In this document: in pieces, positions 1-11,958 of the stretch
Numbering within the stretch: position 1 is the first letter of the stretch
How the letters are laid out: every line of letters begins with the position of its first letter
Assembly: GCA_035610365.1 (NCBI GenBank)
Contig: CM069432.1
Location: forward strand, 177,243,027 to 177,307,026
DNA length: 64,000 nt
Source of the DNA: Aquatica leii
Lineage: Eukaryota; Arthropoda; Insecta; Coleoptera; Lampyridae
Direction of reading: 5' to 3'
Made by a program: the position numbers and the translations under genes
The notes under the pieces: model-generated
Seen by the model: the letters and a program-made list of their open reading frames with translations, nothing else
The model's database searches: none
What the model was told of the DNA's origin: nothing

Positions 1-2469
1 TTTGCTTAATAGCTTTCATTTGTTTGTACAAATTATAATGAAAAAGTATATTAATGATAAATAAAGCATATTTTATACAAAGTAGCTGATGATCAGAGAA
101 TGGCCGCTGCGACTACTGGTCCGTAGCGGACACCGTTGTCCGCCTCAAATATTTTGATTTTTGAATTGACAAAAACGCAAAGTTTTAGTAGATACTATAC
201 CACTTCTTGGATAGTAAATTGCAAGAAAAATAATAAATATGACATAGCGCTTAATCTGTTAATTGTATTTTAATTAATTGTATGAAGTTTGATTAGAAAT
301 AAGACCGGGATTTTGTTGATTAAATTCTACTAAAAAAGTTTTTTTGGTTAATTTTGTGAATAAAGCTGAGTTACTGCCTGGTGTAAGTTCAGGAATAGGA
401 ATGTACTTAGAGAAATGTTATTAATTGATAACGGGAAGTCATTTAAGTTTAAGTAACAGCTACTTTTTTGCCGTCAGAAGTCGCTTTTAAATCTAATTTT
501 GAATTTGCATAATTTGACATACCGTTCTCTTTAAAATTAAACTTACATCGCTATCACTTAAATCTCAGTTGCTATTCATTAAAATGCACAGTACTTAAGC
601 AGAAATATACAGAACAAGATGTTGTTCTTAGGGTTCACAATTTCGTTTTTCTTTTCCAGGTTCTTAAAAAATATCTAGTAAAGGCCCGAAAGTCTCCAAC
701 TATCTGCAGTTGATGTGTGAATATTTTGTTTAAAGCGTTAATTATATTTTACTTGTATAAATAACTGCTTCACTACTTTTTTATTCGTTGTTAAAGCTAA
801 TTAATTAGAATTTGCTAATTTTAATTATTTGTTTTTAAATAACTTATGACACAGTTTAAATTTAGATTATTTATCCATTAATACATTTAGTTATACTTGT
901 TGCGGTTAAATACATTTAGATAAATTTGTATGATTATATAATCTTACAAACTAATACGTTTCATCGACGCGTCGGAAGATTTAAGGTCTCGGCTGCAACT
1001 TACTGAAATTAAGTTTACATCGTTTTTATATCCCAAAGAGAGAGAGAGAGATATCGTTATACATAATTAATAGTTACAATTTTATAGGCGACTACTTTTG
1101 GTGAGGATGAAGTCCTCCAGACTTAGCAAAAGATTTTACATTACAAAAACTAAAATAAAAATAAACTTTTTGAAGACATTACTTTTATTGTCTATTCGTG
1201 GTCACAAACAAAAAATTTTACGTTCTAACAAATAAAATAAAATCAAAACATTAGTATTATATGGTCTATACATAATTGACAACGAGAAATTTTACATCTC
1301 GGAAAATGAATTTCTAAAAAATGTTTTAACATTTAATAGTTTGGTTATTAAAGTGTGAACCAACGAGAACCATTTGCACTGATACAAACACAGGATATAA
1401 CTATATTATGTTGCAAACGCTTTCAAAAAAATCATGGTCAAAAAGTAAATTTTTCTTCACTGTTGGTGGAGTAATGTGTGAGTTTCTGAACGTAGAATCA
1501 CTAATCTCTATAAAAAATAGTATAATACGCATTGTATGCGTTTTCGTATAAAATTCATAATGAGAGATAACGTATGTATAAGTAAGTTTGACACCCTTTA
1601 ATTTTATATAAAACGGTTAATTTGCATTTTACTATAAATGCATCTTTTAAACAAAGAAAAATAATTTGGTAACAACAAATAACTCACTTTTATAATTATT
1701 TTATGTAAAATCAAAGCAATTGAGTTGCTTTTTCGAACTATAAGTATAGGTCGGAATAGAAAGTATTCTAATTATCTACAGTTCTTTTAAAATACTGCGC
1801 TATCATTACTGTTTATCTACAAAACAACAGTTTTTACTTCAGAAATACCACTACTTACACATATTCCTCTTATTTTATAAAATAAAATAATACATAACTT
1901 AACTGAGTTGATATATTTTTAAAATCAAATAGAACTTAAATGTAATAAACTTATATTTGGGTTTACACTGTGTGCTCAACATGACCATTATAAGATTTAT
2001 TTTAAAATACTGTGATATAACCAAAAATATGACAGAATTTTAAAATCAAACGTAGTTTAGTTATTTCTGAGTTTAAACTCTAATTGGAAAACTGGGTCTT
2101 AGTATTTACTTCAGTATATTGAGGAAGATGCGTATCAATTATTTATAGTAAAATATCTTATCAAATTATTGAAAATACTTAGAATTTTTTTTAGGGTGTG
2201 ATAATATTTTATTTCAACGTCTATATAAATTTGTTAACAGTACCTAATATTGAACTTTTTTTTTAAATAAAGTTCAACATATATAATGACATAGTCAAAA
2301 TCTGTGAATGTGAAATTTAATTGTTTTAGTAATTTTATTATTGATACGATTAATTAAATATAATAATATAAATAATTACTAAATAATTTAAATGATTTTA
2401 CGTAAACCGAAACATATTTTTATCAGTGTGACGCCACTGACGGTCTTGTTTGTTTCGATTATATATGTA
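1..2469. other. AT-rich DNA without recognisable genes
   Basis: No open frame here looks like a protein and no RNA gene was seen. The only simple repeat worth naming is a short GA run near 1036-1050. The sequence is low in GC throughout. Confidence 0.6.
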
Positions 2470-4537
2470 AGTTATATCCTTGTTTATATACATTATAGTT
2501 AGACAATGAGATAGCTTTATATGGAAACAGATTTTTTAGTCATGTTAGATGGCGATACTGAAAACAAGGTAATAATTAAATGCAAAGCCTCAAACTGTTT
2601 TTTGTTATTAAAAGATTGCAAACGATGGCGGCACAAGTAAGCTACTTACACACGCTATTAGTTTCGACATACGTGCAAAGCAATGTTTGCTTTGATTCTT
2701 AAAACTCTGAGTTTGCAAAAATAATTCGTACACTTGAGTTTCTGTTTATAAACAAAATATAGAATGAATAAAGTCTTGCAAACGTTTCGATAAAATTATA
2801 ATCGGTTGAGTGGTTTGTTACATTTACTTTGTTTAATTTTCTTTTCAAACCGGAAGCCAACGAAGATGTGCTAATTTTTTTAAAATTAAAATTTTTATAC
2901 TACTCAAAAGGCACATAAAATATAAATATGCAAGCTTATTAGCACTTTAAATGTATCTTTAGCAATAAGTTCAGGGCAATGCTTCAAAGATTCGGACTTC
3001 AGAACCAAATTAATGATTTAAATTTTCGTATGAATTACTTACAGCGCTTGCCGCTTATCGGAATCACGGATAATGTTTTTAATCGGGTAATGTTATCACT
3101 TTACTTTAACAATCCGGACGCATGCTACTACATAGAAAAAACTCCGCTTATAGTAATCATAATTTAGGTTTATGTTATCAATTTATTCTCAGGTGTGTTT
3201 CTATACATGATCAAGAACTTATTTTGTATGCATTTTTGAGCTGAATTTCACAATACGGTTGTTTGAAGTGAAAAATTTTATCATTGTACTACAAAAATAG
3301 TTGTTTTGCATGTTTATCTTATTTTTGCAGTGTTATTTATTTATAAAAATAATTTGACTGATTTACGAAACGGTACATTATTTTAACATCTGTAAATACG
3401 TTATCTTTGTGAATTCACTTAGAAAGCACGTGCCTTCTTAGAATAACAAATTAAATTAACTACGTCTTATGTGATAACAATGTTTTGTATTTATTTTTAG
3501 TGTCAGCAAATTTCTGAAAAGAATTGTATAGTTCTTAGAACAGTGAATGAAGCATCATAACGTTGTTTTTGATTTCGTTTTATTAACGGTGTCAACAAAC
3601 TGTTTAATACGTCAGATCCGTCTGCTCAAAATGCTGGTATTTTTAAACTAAATTAACAACCTGTTAATCACATACACGCTGTATGTATTTAGTGCTTTCT
3701 AACAAATAAGAATTTTTCCTGAATTTCGTATATTGTTATCATTCGGTTATTGTTATCAAGTCCCAACGTGATTCTATTAAGCAGCGTGCACTGCATAATT
3801 AAAAACGCAGGCATTTGACCAAAAATAATACCAGCATTACCTACAATATACCAGATCCCAGATGTGTTTTTAATATGTTAATAAACAGAAACATGTAGAA
3901 TATTTTAGAATAGTTTATTGACAGATAAGGACCATCCTTAGCTAAACATGCCTGCCCGCCGAAATTATCTTTTATCATTTTTTTATCAGCATGTGTATTC
4001 ATTAACTAGTTAACTTTAATCTAATTTATATCAAATTTGAGTAGAAATTTTGTAAATTTGGTAGTTTATTTAATTGTTTTGATCGCTCGAATACTATAAA
4101 CAAATATATACAAATTAGAAACTGTGCATTCAATTATAAAATTGTCTTCTATCAGGAGAATAATTATGTTTCTCAGAATACCAGTTGTTTACGTAGACCG
4201 AATTTCATAACATAAGTGTTATCGTGCTGTTGACTAAAGAAAATACATTTCTTCAGTCAACGATCGTGCATAGATATAATTTTCTTTAAAGGTTATTTTA
4301 TATGTAATAAATAAGAACGTATGTCTTTTCCAAATCTCTGAAACTGTATCTTTATAGATTACTGTAAGAGAATATACTGATCTGTAACTTAGAAATCTGT
4401 AATATTAACAAAAGCAGCGCCAAACATGTCAATTTTGCGTTTGCATCCAAAACTACTCCTTTTGCATCCAAATTAATGTTTCCAATTTTAGCGCAGTCAT
4501 TGTCTAACTATAATGTATATAAACAAGGGTTATATCT
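2470..4537. repeat. Distant inverted repeat, possible decayed TIR element
   Basis: About 40 bases at 2470-2509 recur inverted at 4497-4537 with only a few changes; the shared core includes TTGTTTATATACATTATAG. Some weak similarity continues inward (GGAAACA). The arms are 2 kb apart and could be the ends of a decayed DNA transposon, but I see no target-site duplication and no transposase between them. The 62-codon frame at 2979-3167 does not resemble a known protein. Confidence 0.4.
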
Positions 4538-6947
4538 AAGAATCTGTTAACACAACAGGAAGTAGGTTTAGTGTACTCTGACGATACTGACGTAATGCTG
4601 TAACATCAATTTGAAATTTATAAATACAAGTAAATTGCAATAAGTAAATTAATATACAGTTTGTAACCTGAATTAACTATTATTCTGTAATCTTTAATAA
4701 TAAATAAGAGGTTTTAATCTTGCGTTTTGTTTTTAAAAACATAAATTGGGAAATTTAAAATATAATTTGTATATATTGCCGTTATGGTGCTTGTCTCAAA
4801 TAAAATTGCTTTGTATAATTTTTTTTTGTTGAAGATTTTAATTAGCGTATCATGTTGTTCAATTACGTTAAATATTGTAATGCTTATTAAAACTACTAAT
4901 TTATTTATACTAAAAATATGTACACGTTTATAGGTACACGAAACTAATTAAATTAAGGTATATTTAATACAAACACTTACGCTAATTTTATATAGTACAC
5001 TCACCGAAAGATAAAGTCCACGGATAACTTCTATTTATATAAACTTACACTTGTTTACATTAAAGTCACGTACAAAGTTATACTCCGTTGTATTTATCTC
5101 AACACGCGTTAATAACTTATTTATTTGAGCTTGAATAATCTTCTTAACACTGCCAACTTCGAATTACTGAAATCACTGACTTATGATTCATTTGTATCGT
5201 TTTTATATATTTCTACATTATAAAATGTAAATTTTTTAGAATTAACAAAGAATTGAAGGTTGCTTACTGATTTGATAATTTTATGATTAATATTTGTGCA
5301 AATTTAACTACTAATTCTATGTCTAGGTTATGTTGCAGACATATGTATGTTTAATCTTTTCTTATTAACTAAAATTAAAGTCGTTGTGTTTAAAAAAGTA
5401 ACAATTTCAAAAAAAAGTTAATTGTAATTATGCCACACTTTATAGTTTTATAACGATTGGTAGCGTTCTATTTAGCTTTCTTTATGAAAAAACATGCGAA
5501 CTTTGAAAGCGATCTTAATCCGCTCGAGGATGCAACATATTTATTATACATACGTTTGCGTTTTTTAATTACCACTGTTAAAACTATCTAAACACAAACT
5601 AATTTTGATTTGTAATAGCGCTAGAGTAGGATTAATATCGGAAGACACCAAGCTACACGAGAAATGTGACGTCAGAGTGTAAAACCCAACTTAAAAATAT
5701 TTTAAAAAATTATTTTCAAGTGTTATTTCTTAGTTAGTTATGCTTCTTTTTTATTTTTAAGTTTGATTTTAAAACTGTATAACTATAGTTTTTTTGAAAT
5801 TGTAACACAAAAGTCAGATTATGTACTTATTTGTATGTTAAACTTTAAGTAGTTTTTAATTACAATGTCAGTTTAAAGTTGATTAAACAAACTTAGAACT
5901 CGTTTTTCAAGATTTCATTAAAACGATTGTAAACTTTAGATGTCGAACATGTAGAAGTGCTTGTGAATAGTAATATTACAACAAACAAAGTAGTTTATTG
6001 AAACAGTAACCATTAATACTAAACCGCTTAATATTTTTTAGTACATAGTTACAGTTAGTTTAACATTTAAAACTATAGAATTCATTTATTTCAGTTACAT
6101 AAATTAGGAAATACATACTCGAAGCAGTTACGTAAGTAAGTTTTACTAGCACTCAAAATCAAACGTACAGTGAAGGTCTTCATCGGAAGTATTGCCAGTT
6201 ACGTGTCTTATAAAATTTTCATATTCAGAATCCCTATATTCCTACTTCATGTAATTCTCTTGAACTAATTTTACATGAAAATTCAAACATTGGACTAATA
6301 CTGTATTGCATGTAGTTTGGTTTGTTTAGTTTTATTAAATTATATAATTCTAGTTTTGTTAATTTTTTGTAATATTAGATGCCACGTTCCATTAACCAGA
6401 TACTCACTTCTGCCTGTACACTTGTTGAAATTGGATGTTTCACAACTGACACGTTATGGTAACTTGCATTTGTTCATTACAAAAACAGTATTCTGTGGCA
6501 AATTGGGTAGCAATTGGTCCTCAATCCACTTTTTATAAATTATGTACTTCATGTCATGATAATCTCTTGTTGTTTGTTCAATTTAATATCAATAAAGCAT
6601 TATCGATAAAACCCATTTCATTGTTCAACTGTTGGTACCCCTGTTAACTGTTACGTGAATATTTTAAAAATTGCGTCAAATTTTTAAAGTTTTTATCTAT
6701 TAGAGACGTAATAGAATTGACACCTCCACAACGCTGCAACCTATTCTGACAATGTAATGTTTGTCTATTTTACACATTTATCGTTTAAGTTAAAAAACGC
6801 TACCTTATTCACGGAGAGAAATGTTTTCAGATATCATTCGTAAGACGCACAACTTATGCGTAATTTAAGCATAAAAAACAACTACTACTAGGTATTCATA
6901 AATTTATAAACCATCGGTATCATTTGTGAATAGTCATGTTAGCATCG
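4538..6947. other. AT-rich DNA without recognisable genes
   Basis: Only short chance reading frames are present, for example at 6317-6538. A small stem at about 4230-4255 (TGTTGACT against AGTCAACG) is the only local structure I noticed. Confidence 0.55.
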
Positions 6948-7259
6948 ATGATGATTATAATTCATAAGTTATGAAGTAAACGATTTCGTTATATATGCGT
7001 AATAATCATATCGTTATGAATAATACTCACAAACAATGATAATATTAAGAATAAAATTTTAACCAGGTAATTGTAATATGTGATTTAAGTCACATCTATT
7101 ATGATTATAATTCACATCCAGTAACGAAGTATTTTCATTATGTATGCTTAATGATCACATTTTTTTTATGATTAAGTATATTTTTTATGATTAATATTCA
7201 TAAACTCTAATTAAATAAAGAATAACTTTTTAAGCAGCCAATCATAATATGTGATAAAT
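6948..7259. repeat. Diverged tandem duplication, units of about 140-160 bp
   Basis: Unit 1 (about 6948-7086) and unit 2 (about 7099-7259) share landmarks in the same order: a TGATTATAATTCA start, a TATATATGCGTAATAATCA-like block, an AAGAATAA block, then a block ending AATATGTGAT. The units differ by many substitutions and by T-rich insertions in unit 2. This is a simple tandem duplication of AT-rich DNA; no coding role is seen. Confidence 0.5.
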
Positions 7260-7797
7260 AAAGTATTGTTTATTAAATAATATTCAGAATAGTGTATTAA
7301 CAATTATGAATATTAGTCATAATTTCGGAGTTAATTTTACTCTTCTTATACGAAATAATCACAAGATGTTTCTCATATATATTTTATAAATTAGTAAAAC
7401 ATATATTTCGAGTTTCAAAAAATGTTTATTTTTTTTACGATGATTACACAATTTTAATGCAGCTATAAGTACACCACCATACTTTTACAACTAAATAATT
7501 TAAATAGAACACATAACACAAGAACTAATACATAACTAATAACACATAATATCATTATATAATAATACAGATTATTATAAAAAATAAAACATTCAAATAA
7601 ATAAAACGTAAATAATATAAACAAAACTGAAACAGAACTTGAGCAACAAATTAAAAGAATAATTTTACAAGTTGCTAACCACAAACCTTTTCTTCTATTG
7701 CAGTCAAGATAATTTAACAAAAACGATTTTTAATATTGAAGTTGAAGAACATGAATACAAATAATTTTTGTAATAGGTTTACTTATCATATAGGCAG
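7260..7797. other. AT-rich DNA, nothing recognised
   Basis: An 85-codon frame on the minus strand (7463-7720) is rich in Leu, Phe, Tyr and Cys, as expected of chance translation of AT-rich DNA. It has no motif that I recognise. Confidence 0.5.
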
Positions 7798-7866
7798 CAA
7801 CGTTTATCAATACTAAGATAAGAACGTTTTCCGGGTTTGGCCCGTGTCAATGTTGTAACCGAAGTT

Positions 7867-7906
7867 GCCAACGTTTCGCCCACTTTCGTAAGGGGCTTCA
7901 TCAGGG
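7867..7906 (-). ncRNA. Hammerhead-ribozyme-like core, left arm of the foldback
   Basis: Read on the minus strand, CTGATGA (7898-7904) is followed by a stem II of GCCC pairing with GGGC and then GAAA (7874-7877), the order of a hammerhead core. GAAA continues into CGTTGGC, which can start stem III. Stem I pairing is poor in this copy, so cleavage is uncertain. Confidence 0.5.
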
Positions 7907-8283
7907 CGTGAGAGAAATCGAAGAACTCAAACAAGCAACCGAAATCTAACTAAAAGTTAGGTAATTAACTTGTGAACCAAGCTAGATTCTAAACTCAGAA
8001 AAGGTAAGAAAGAAAACGATAAACTTGGAAAAGCAAACGAAAATCTAACAAAGAACCACTACAGAGTTAGGATTCTAGAATCTGGCTTGGTTCACAAGTT
8101 GATTACCTAACTCTGTAGTGGTTCTTTGTTAGATTTTCGTTTGCTTTTTCAAGTTTATCGTTTTCTTTCTTACCTTTTCTGAGTTTAGCATCTGGCTTGG
8201 TTCACAAGTTGATTATCTAATTTTTGAGAAGTGTTTAGTTAGATTTCGGTTGCTTCTTTGAGTTCTTCGACTTCTCTGACGCC

Positions 8284-8339
8284 CTGATGAAGCCCCTTAC
8301 GAAAGTGGGCGAAACGTTGGCAACTTCGGTTACAACATT
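8284..8339 (+). ncRNA. Hammerhead-ribozyme-like motif, right arm of the foldback
   Basis: The order is CTGATGA (8284-8290), stem II GCCC/GGGC around an 11-base loop, then GAAA (8311-8314). Stem III can form from ACGTTG with CAACAT (one mismatch), capped by AAC-TTCG-GTT, a UUCG tetraloop hairpin. The putative cleavage site would follow the ATT after stem III. The G expected next to the cleavage site seems to have become A, and stem I is weak, so activity may be lost. The motif is a near copy of the one in the left arm. Confidence 0.55.
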
Positions 8340-8418
8340 GACACGGTCCAAACCCGGAAGACGTTCTTATCTTAGTATAGACTCCGGCCGTGGAAACCGC
8401 TATTACAACGTTTATCAA

Positions 8419-9843
8419 ATCCATTATTTTAAAGTAGGCATCAAAAGTTTATAGAAAATTATTGTATAAATACCGAAGCAAACTAGATTATCGTCATCCT
8501 TACTACACATATCTGCTACTGTTCTCACTTCAGAACTAAAAAACTTCCATGTATCTCCAATGCCAACTTTCCATACCTTATTGTCTATTTTCTTACGGCC
8601 TTTAGGTTTTACAACTCTTTGCAATACTTTAGTTTAATTATAGCGACGCAAATCTAGAAATAAGAAGTATGTGTATTAGAAAATGTAAATAAACAGAAAG
8701 TGATCAAAAATGTTTCAGTTTTCAATTTAATCTAATTCGTAGCTTTAATATTAATCAAAGTAGCAATAATAAACAGATAACTTTGAACATCTTGTATATC
8801 TAATTCTAATTCAAGTTAAAGTGATGGCGAATTTCGTTACTTTAACTCGTTATTTGATTACTTTGGATACTATGACTATTTTGACAACTGTACGTTTTTG
8901 TGGTAATAAATACGGGTACCGGAATATAATTCCTTGAATCGTTTCGCGATAGGGATTTGATTACCTTAGACGTATGTGCATAAATGACTAGAACGTGTTG
9001 TAAAATTCTAATTTATGTAAACATTTTTGACATTAGCTGATACCGGAGAAAGTTATCATTTTAAATACAAAACAGAACATATGTACCTACTTTGGATTGT
9101 TAGTATTTATTAACGTTTTTAATATTAATTTTAAGAAATGGAAATACGCACAATATATAATGTAAAATTGAGATAAACGGCAAATTAATTTGATACACCT
9201 CATACAAATACATACTTTATAATGTACCTAATATATTTTCGTTACCTACTAGTTTACGCAAGAATTATAAATTTGTATGTGAATGTGTTATAAGTATGTA
9301 CTAATATTTGTATCTTATGTATATTCGTAGAAAATAATTAATATACAAACATTAGAACTCAAAAAACAGAAATATGTGACAATTTTATTACATTTTGCTT
9401 ACCTTTTCATCAGTTGATAAAATCACTTCTTTACATGATGCAATGCACACACTATCTGCGTGTGAAACGTTCTGCTGGTTTTGCTGATGTATCATAATAA
9501 TTATAACTATAGTGATAACTAGTAAAATATGAAAACAATTCATAACTTTATTACATTTATAAATATAATTGCACTCTTAGGAATGTTGTATGCGTATTAC
9601 GCATAACATCATAATATAATTCATATTTTATAAATTTTATTAAATGTGTAATTTATGAACTTACTATTCATAACTAGTGATTGCAGATTTCTCTCCGTGT
9701 TGTCGACATATTTCATGTTAAATTGTGATTTTAATTTAAAACACAACATTAATTTAAAATCGTACAAAAAATTAATAGCTAGTAGAATGCAAGCTTTCAC
9801 GGCATTGTTTTTCGGGTGTTGCCGCGTCACAAAACTTTTACTT
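8419..9843. other. AT-rich DNA, no gene recognised
   Basis: A 66-codon frame at 8424-8624 (minus) and two overlapping frames near 9621-9888 do not resemble known proteins. The latter pair runs into the hammerhead-like motif at 9844. Confidence 0.5.
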
Positions 9844-9877
9844 AACGTTTCGCTGATCATGCTGTCAGCTTCTTCAG
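9844..9877 (-). ncRNA. Hammerhead-ribozyme-like core
   Basis: On the minus strand, CTGAAGA (9871-9877) is followed by a five-base-pair stem II, GCTGA with TCAGC, around an 8-base loop, and then GAAA (9848-9851) and CGTTAAG. Just upstream on that strand the sequence TGAAGAAGCTGAC occurs again near 9913-9925, so the GTCAGCTTCTTCA at 9864-9876 forms an inverted pair with it. Stem III and stem I are not convincing. Likely a fossil end of a Penelope-like element. Confidence 0.5.
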
Positions 9878-9925
9878 AAGATTTCTAATGAGTATCTTTA
9901 GAAAACTTTTGAAGAAGCTGACACG

Positions 9926-10295
9926 AGAAAGACTCGAACCAGTAATACACACCATACTTCGAAGGTTGCAACTATGCGTAGAAACAGATCGGTTTTAATT
10001 CGAACAATTTTGTAAAGGTTAGTGTCATTGACTTACTATCAGATAATTTTTTTTAATCTTGTTTTAAAATACAGTTTAAATTAACATTATTAGTTGTATG
10101 TACTTAAGTATTGTTCTGACAATAAATAAATTAAAGAGCAGTTCATATCGTCATAACGTGCTACCAATGACCAGTAAAATATTTTTGGAGAGAAATAAAG
10201 AAAATAGCAACGGCAGGCATTATAGTCGTATGCTAATTTACAGTGTATCCAAATGTCTGTTCTTTCTTTTAAGTAGCTGCTAAAGACATAATAGG
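9926..10295. other. Short gap, nothing recognised
   Basis: The 61-codon frame at 10098-10283 has no recognisable motif. Confidence 0.45.
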
Positions 10296-10297
10296 TA

Positions 10298-11323
10298 CAC
10301 TTTAAAGCATTTATGAAGGCGCATGACTCAGCAAGTTTTAATTTGCAGTGTTGACTCAGAAACTGGCCAACTATAACATTAAGGAGTATCTATTATTTAT
10401 CTTTGTACAAAGGTCAGGTAAGCGATAACAATGCTCTACACTTAATATATATTTTAGCCAATAAAGTTAATTTTCTTAAATCGAAATCATTTAAACAGTT
10501 GACTATTTATTTTTAAATTCGCAATTTTTGAAAAACGTAAACCATTATAAAACCCCTTATTATTTGCTTCTAACTGCATACTTTAATTCGATGTCAATTT
10601 CTTATTACGTTAAAATATTTGACTTTGTCGATGTTTTGAAAACATATGTATTTTAGACGATATCTCATATACTAGGCCGATTGTAATAAAATTTAAACCA
10701 CCTAACTGTAGAAAAAATATTAATTCTAAAATGGTGGAGTAATAAAATAACGAAGTTAAAACAGGAAAAAACTTGTTTCGTATTATATATTTATTATTAT
10801 AAATGTATTGTAAACTAAAATAGTAAATACATAAGTTTATTAATTTTTGAAATTGATTATAGTGATTTCAAAAATGCTATCACTTAAACTGCTTATTGAT
10901 TGTCATTTTATTAAAAATTGTTTCAGTAGTTAGATATCGAATGCAAACTCACTGATCCGCATACCAACAAATACATTTTTGAGATTCGTGTAGATCCAAA
11001 ATTTGAAATTGATATCATCAAAAAATGCCGAGATACGATACTCCTCATTTTGTGATAATTGCAATACTTTCCTTATGCTTCGTATTTTTATATTTATTAA
11101 AATACATAACTATAATTTTACTCTTACACATTGATTGTTTTTTAGTACCCACTGGAAATAATATCAACACAATGGTGTTTGCATAAGGTAAAACATTGTC
11201 ATATCCAAAGAGATATTTTTTTATGATTAATACACACTCGTGAAATAAATACGCATAACACAAAATATTTAAAAAAATTATTCTATAAGCATTTTAATAA
11301 ATAAATGTAAATTGGATGAAAAT
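10298..11323 (+). repeat. Left long terminal inverted repeat
   Basis: Pairs with 11959-12911. Landmarks shared by both arms include GGCGCATGACTCAGCAAG near the outer end and AATAAATAAATGTAAATT at the inner end. The 72-codon frame at 11045-11263 lies in this arm and is not conserved in the other, so it is not a gene. Confidence 0.8.
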
Positions 11324-11579
11324 TAAAAGTTTTATTACAAGCAAAGCACAAGTTGAAAACACTAGTAATATATGATCATCACTAATTAAAAATATATAAT
11401 ATAAACACATAGTAACATATTACCTATATTGATAATAATAATTTCATTTTGTTTTAATGAATTTGCTACATTTTCTTTACGAAATCGGTTTTCGTATGAT
11501 CAACAAATAATTATGAGTTACAATCACTCATTGTCAATTTACAAATACAACAGAAAAATAAATAAAATTACATCAAAGT

Positions 11580-11933
11580 TTAATACCTCGTCTACAGCCC
11601 GTTGTTTGCGATGCAATCAGTTAATGTATTTCTTATAGAGTTAACTATGTTCTCACAAAGATTTGTTCTTCTTAATTGTTCCCACACTCGGAAAACATGA
11701 TTATCTAGTGCTTGGATGGTTCGGATGTTGGGATTACCAAGAGTATCTCTGTCATTTCACTTGCTAACCATGCGACCCTAAATATTTTCGATGGGGTTCA
11801 AATCAAGAGATTTTACGGGCTAGTCGAGACAGGTCACTTCAGGGTTATTATCAAACCATTGCCGAACTACTCTCGCCGTGTGCACTGAACTATTGTCTTG
11901 CACAAACAATATTTGTAGAGGTTTGGGATATAT
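11580..11933 (-). pseudogene. Tc1-like transposase, C-terminal fragment
   Basis: One minus-strand frame reads through the end of a Tc1-family DDE transposase. It shows VQDNSSVHTA (the second catalytic Asp is in QDN) and SLDLNPIENI (the catalytic Glu is in PIEN), with 35 residues between Asp and Glu, close to the usual DD34E. It runs on to a terminal TAA at 11580-11582. Three in-frame TAG codons break it; at least two stand where the family has Trp (before PV and after IENI). The first Asp and the DNA-binding domain are missing. It lies between the two long inverted repeats, as expected if this was the element's own gene. Confidence 0.8.
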
Positions 11934-11958
11934 GGCACGGACGGTTAGTTACAACCTG

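Larger units (their letters stand above)
7811..8405 (+). mobile_element. Foldback element with hammerhead-like arms (Penelope-like, non-autonomous)
   Basis: The body is a large imperfect palindrome. The left arm starts TACTAAGATAAGAACGTT and the right arm ends CGTTCTTATCTTAGTA; the centre lies near 8085-8100. Beyond the right arm is a short unpaired tail (about 8379-8405). The whole unit is flanked by a perfect 13-bp duplication, CAACGTTTATCAA, at 7798-7810 and 8406-8418. A 13-bp TSD argues for insertion by target-primed reverse transcription rather than by a cut-and-paste transposase. Both arms hold a hammerhead-type core. Penelope-like retroelements are known to carry hammerheads and to have irregular, often inverted terminal repeats with a one-sided tail, so this is best read as a non-autonomous relative. 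It encodes no protein. Confidence 0.7.

Noticed and set aside
7463..7720. 85-codon Leu/Phe/Tyr-rich frame as a small membrane protein
   Set aside because: This composition is expected from chance translation of AT-rich DNA, and no homology is recognised.
8940..8960. TCGTTTCGCGATAG as a further hammerhead core
   Set aside because: GAAACGA is present on the minus strand, but there is no CTGANGA at a suitable distance and no stem II.
11045..11263. 72-codon minus-strand frame
   Set aside because: It lies in a 1-kb inverted repeat arm and is not kept open in the other arm.
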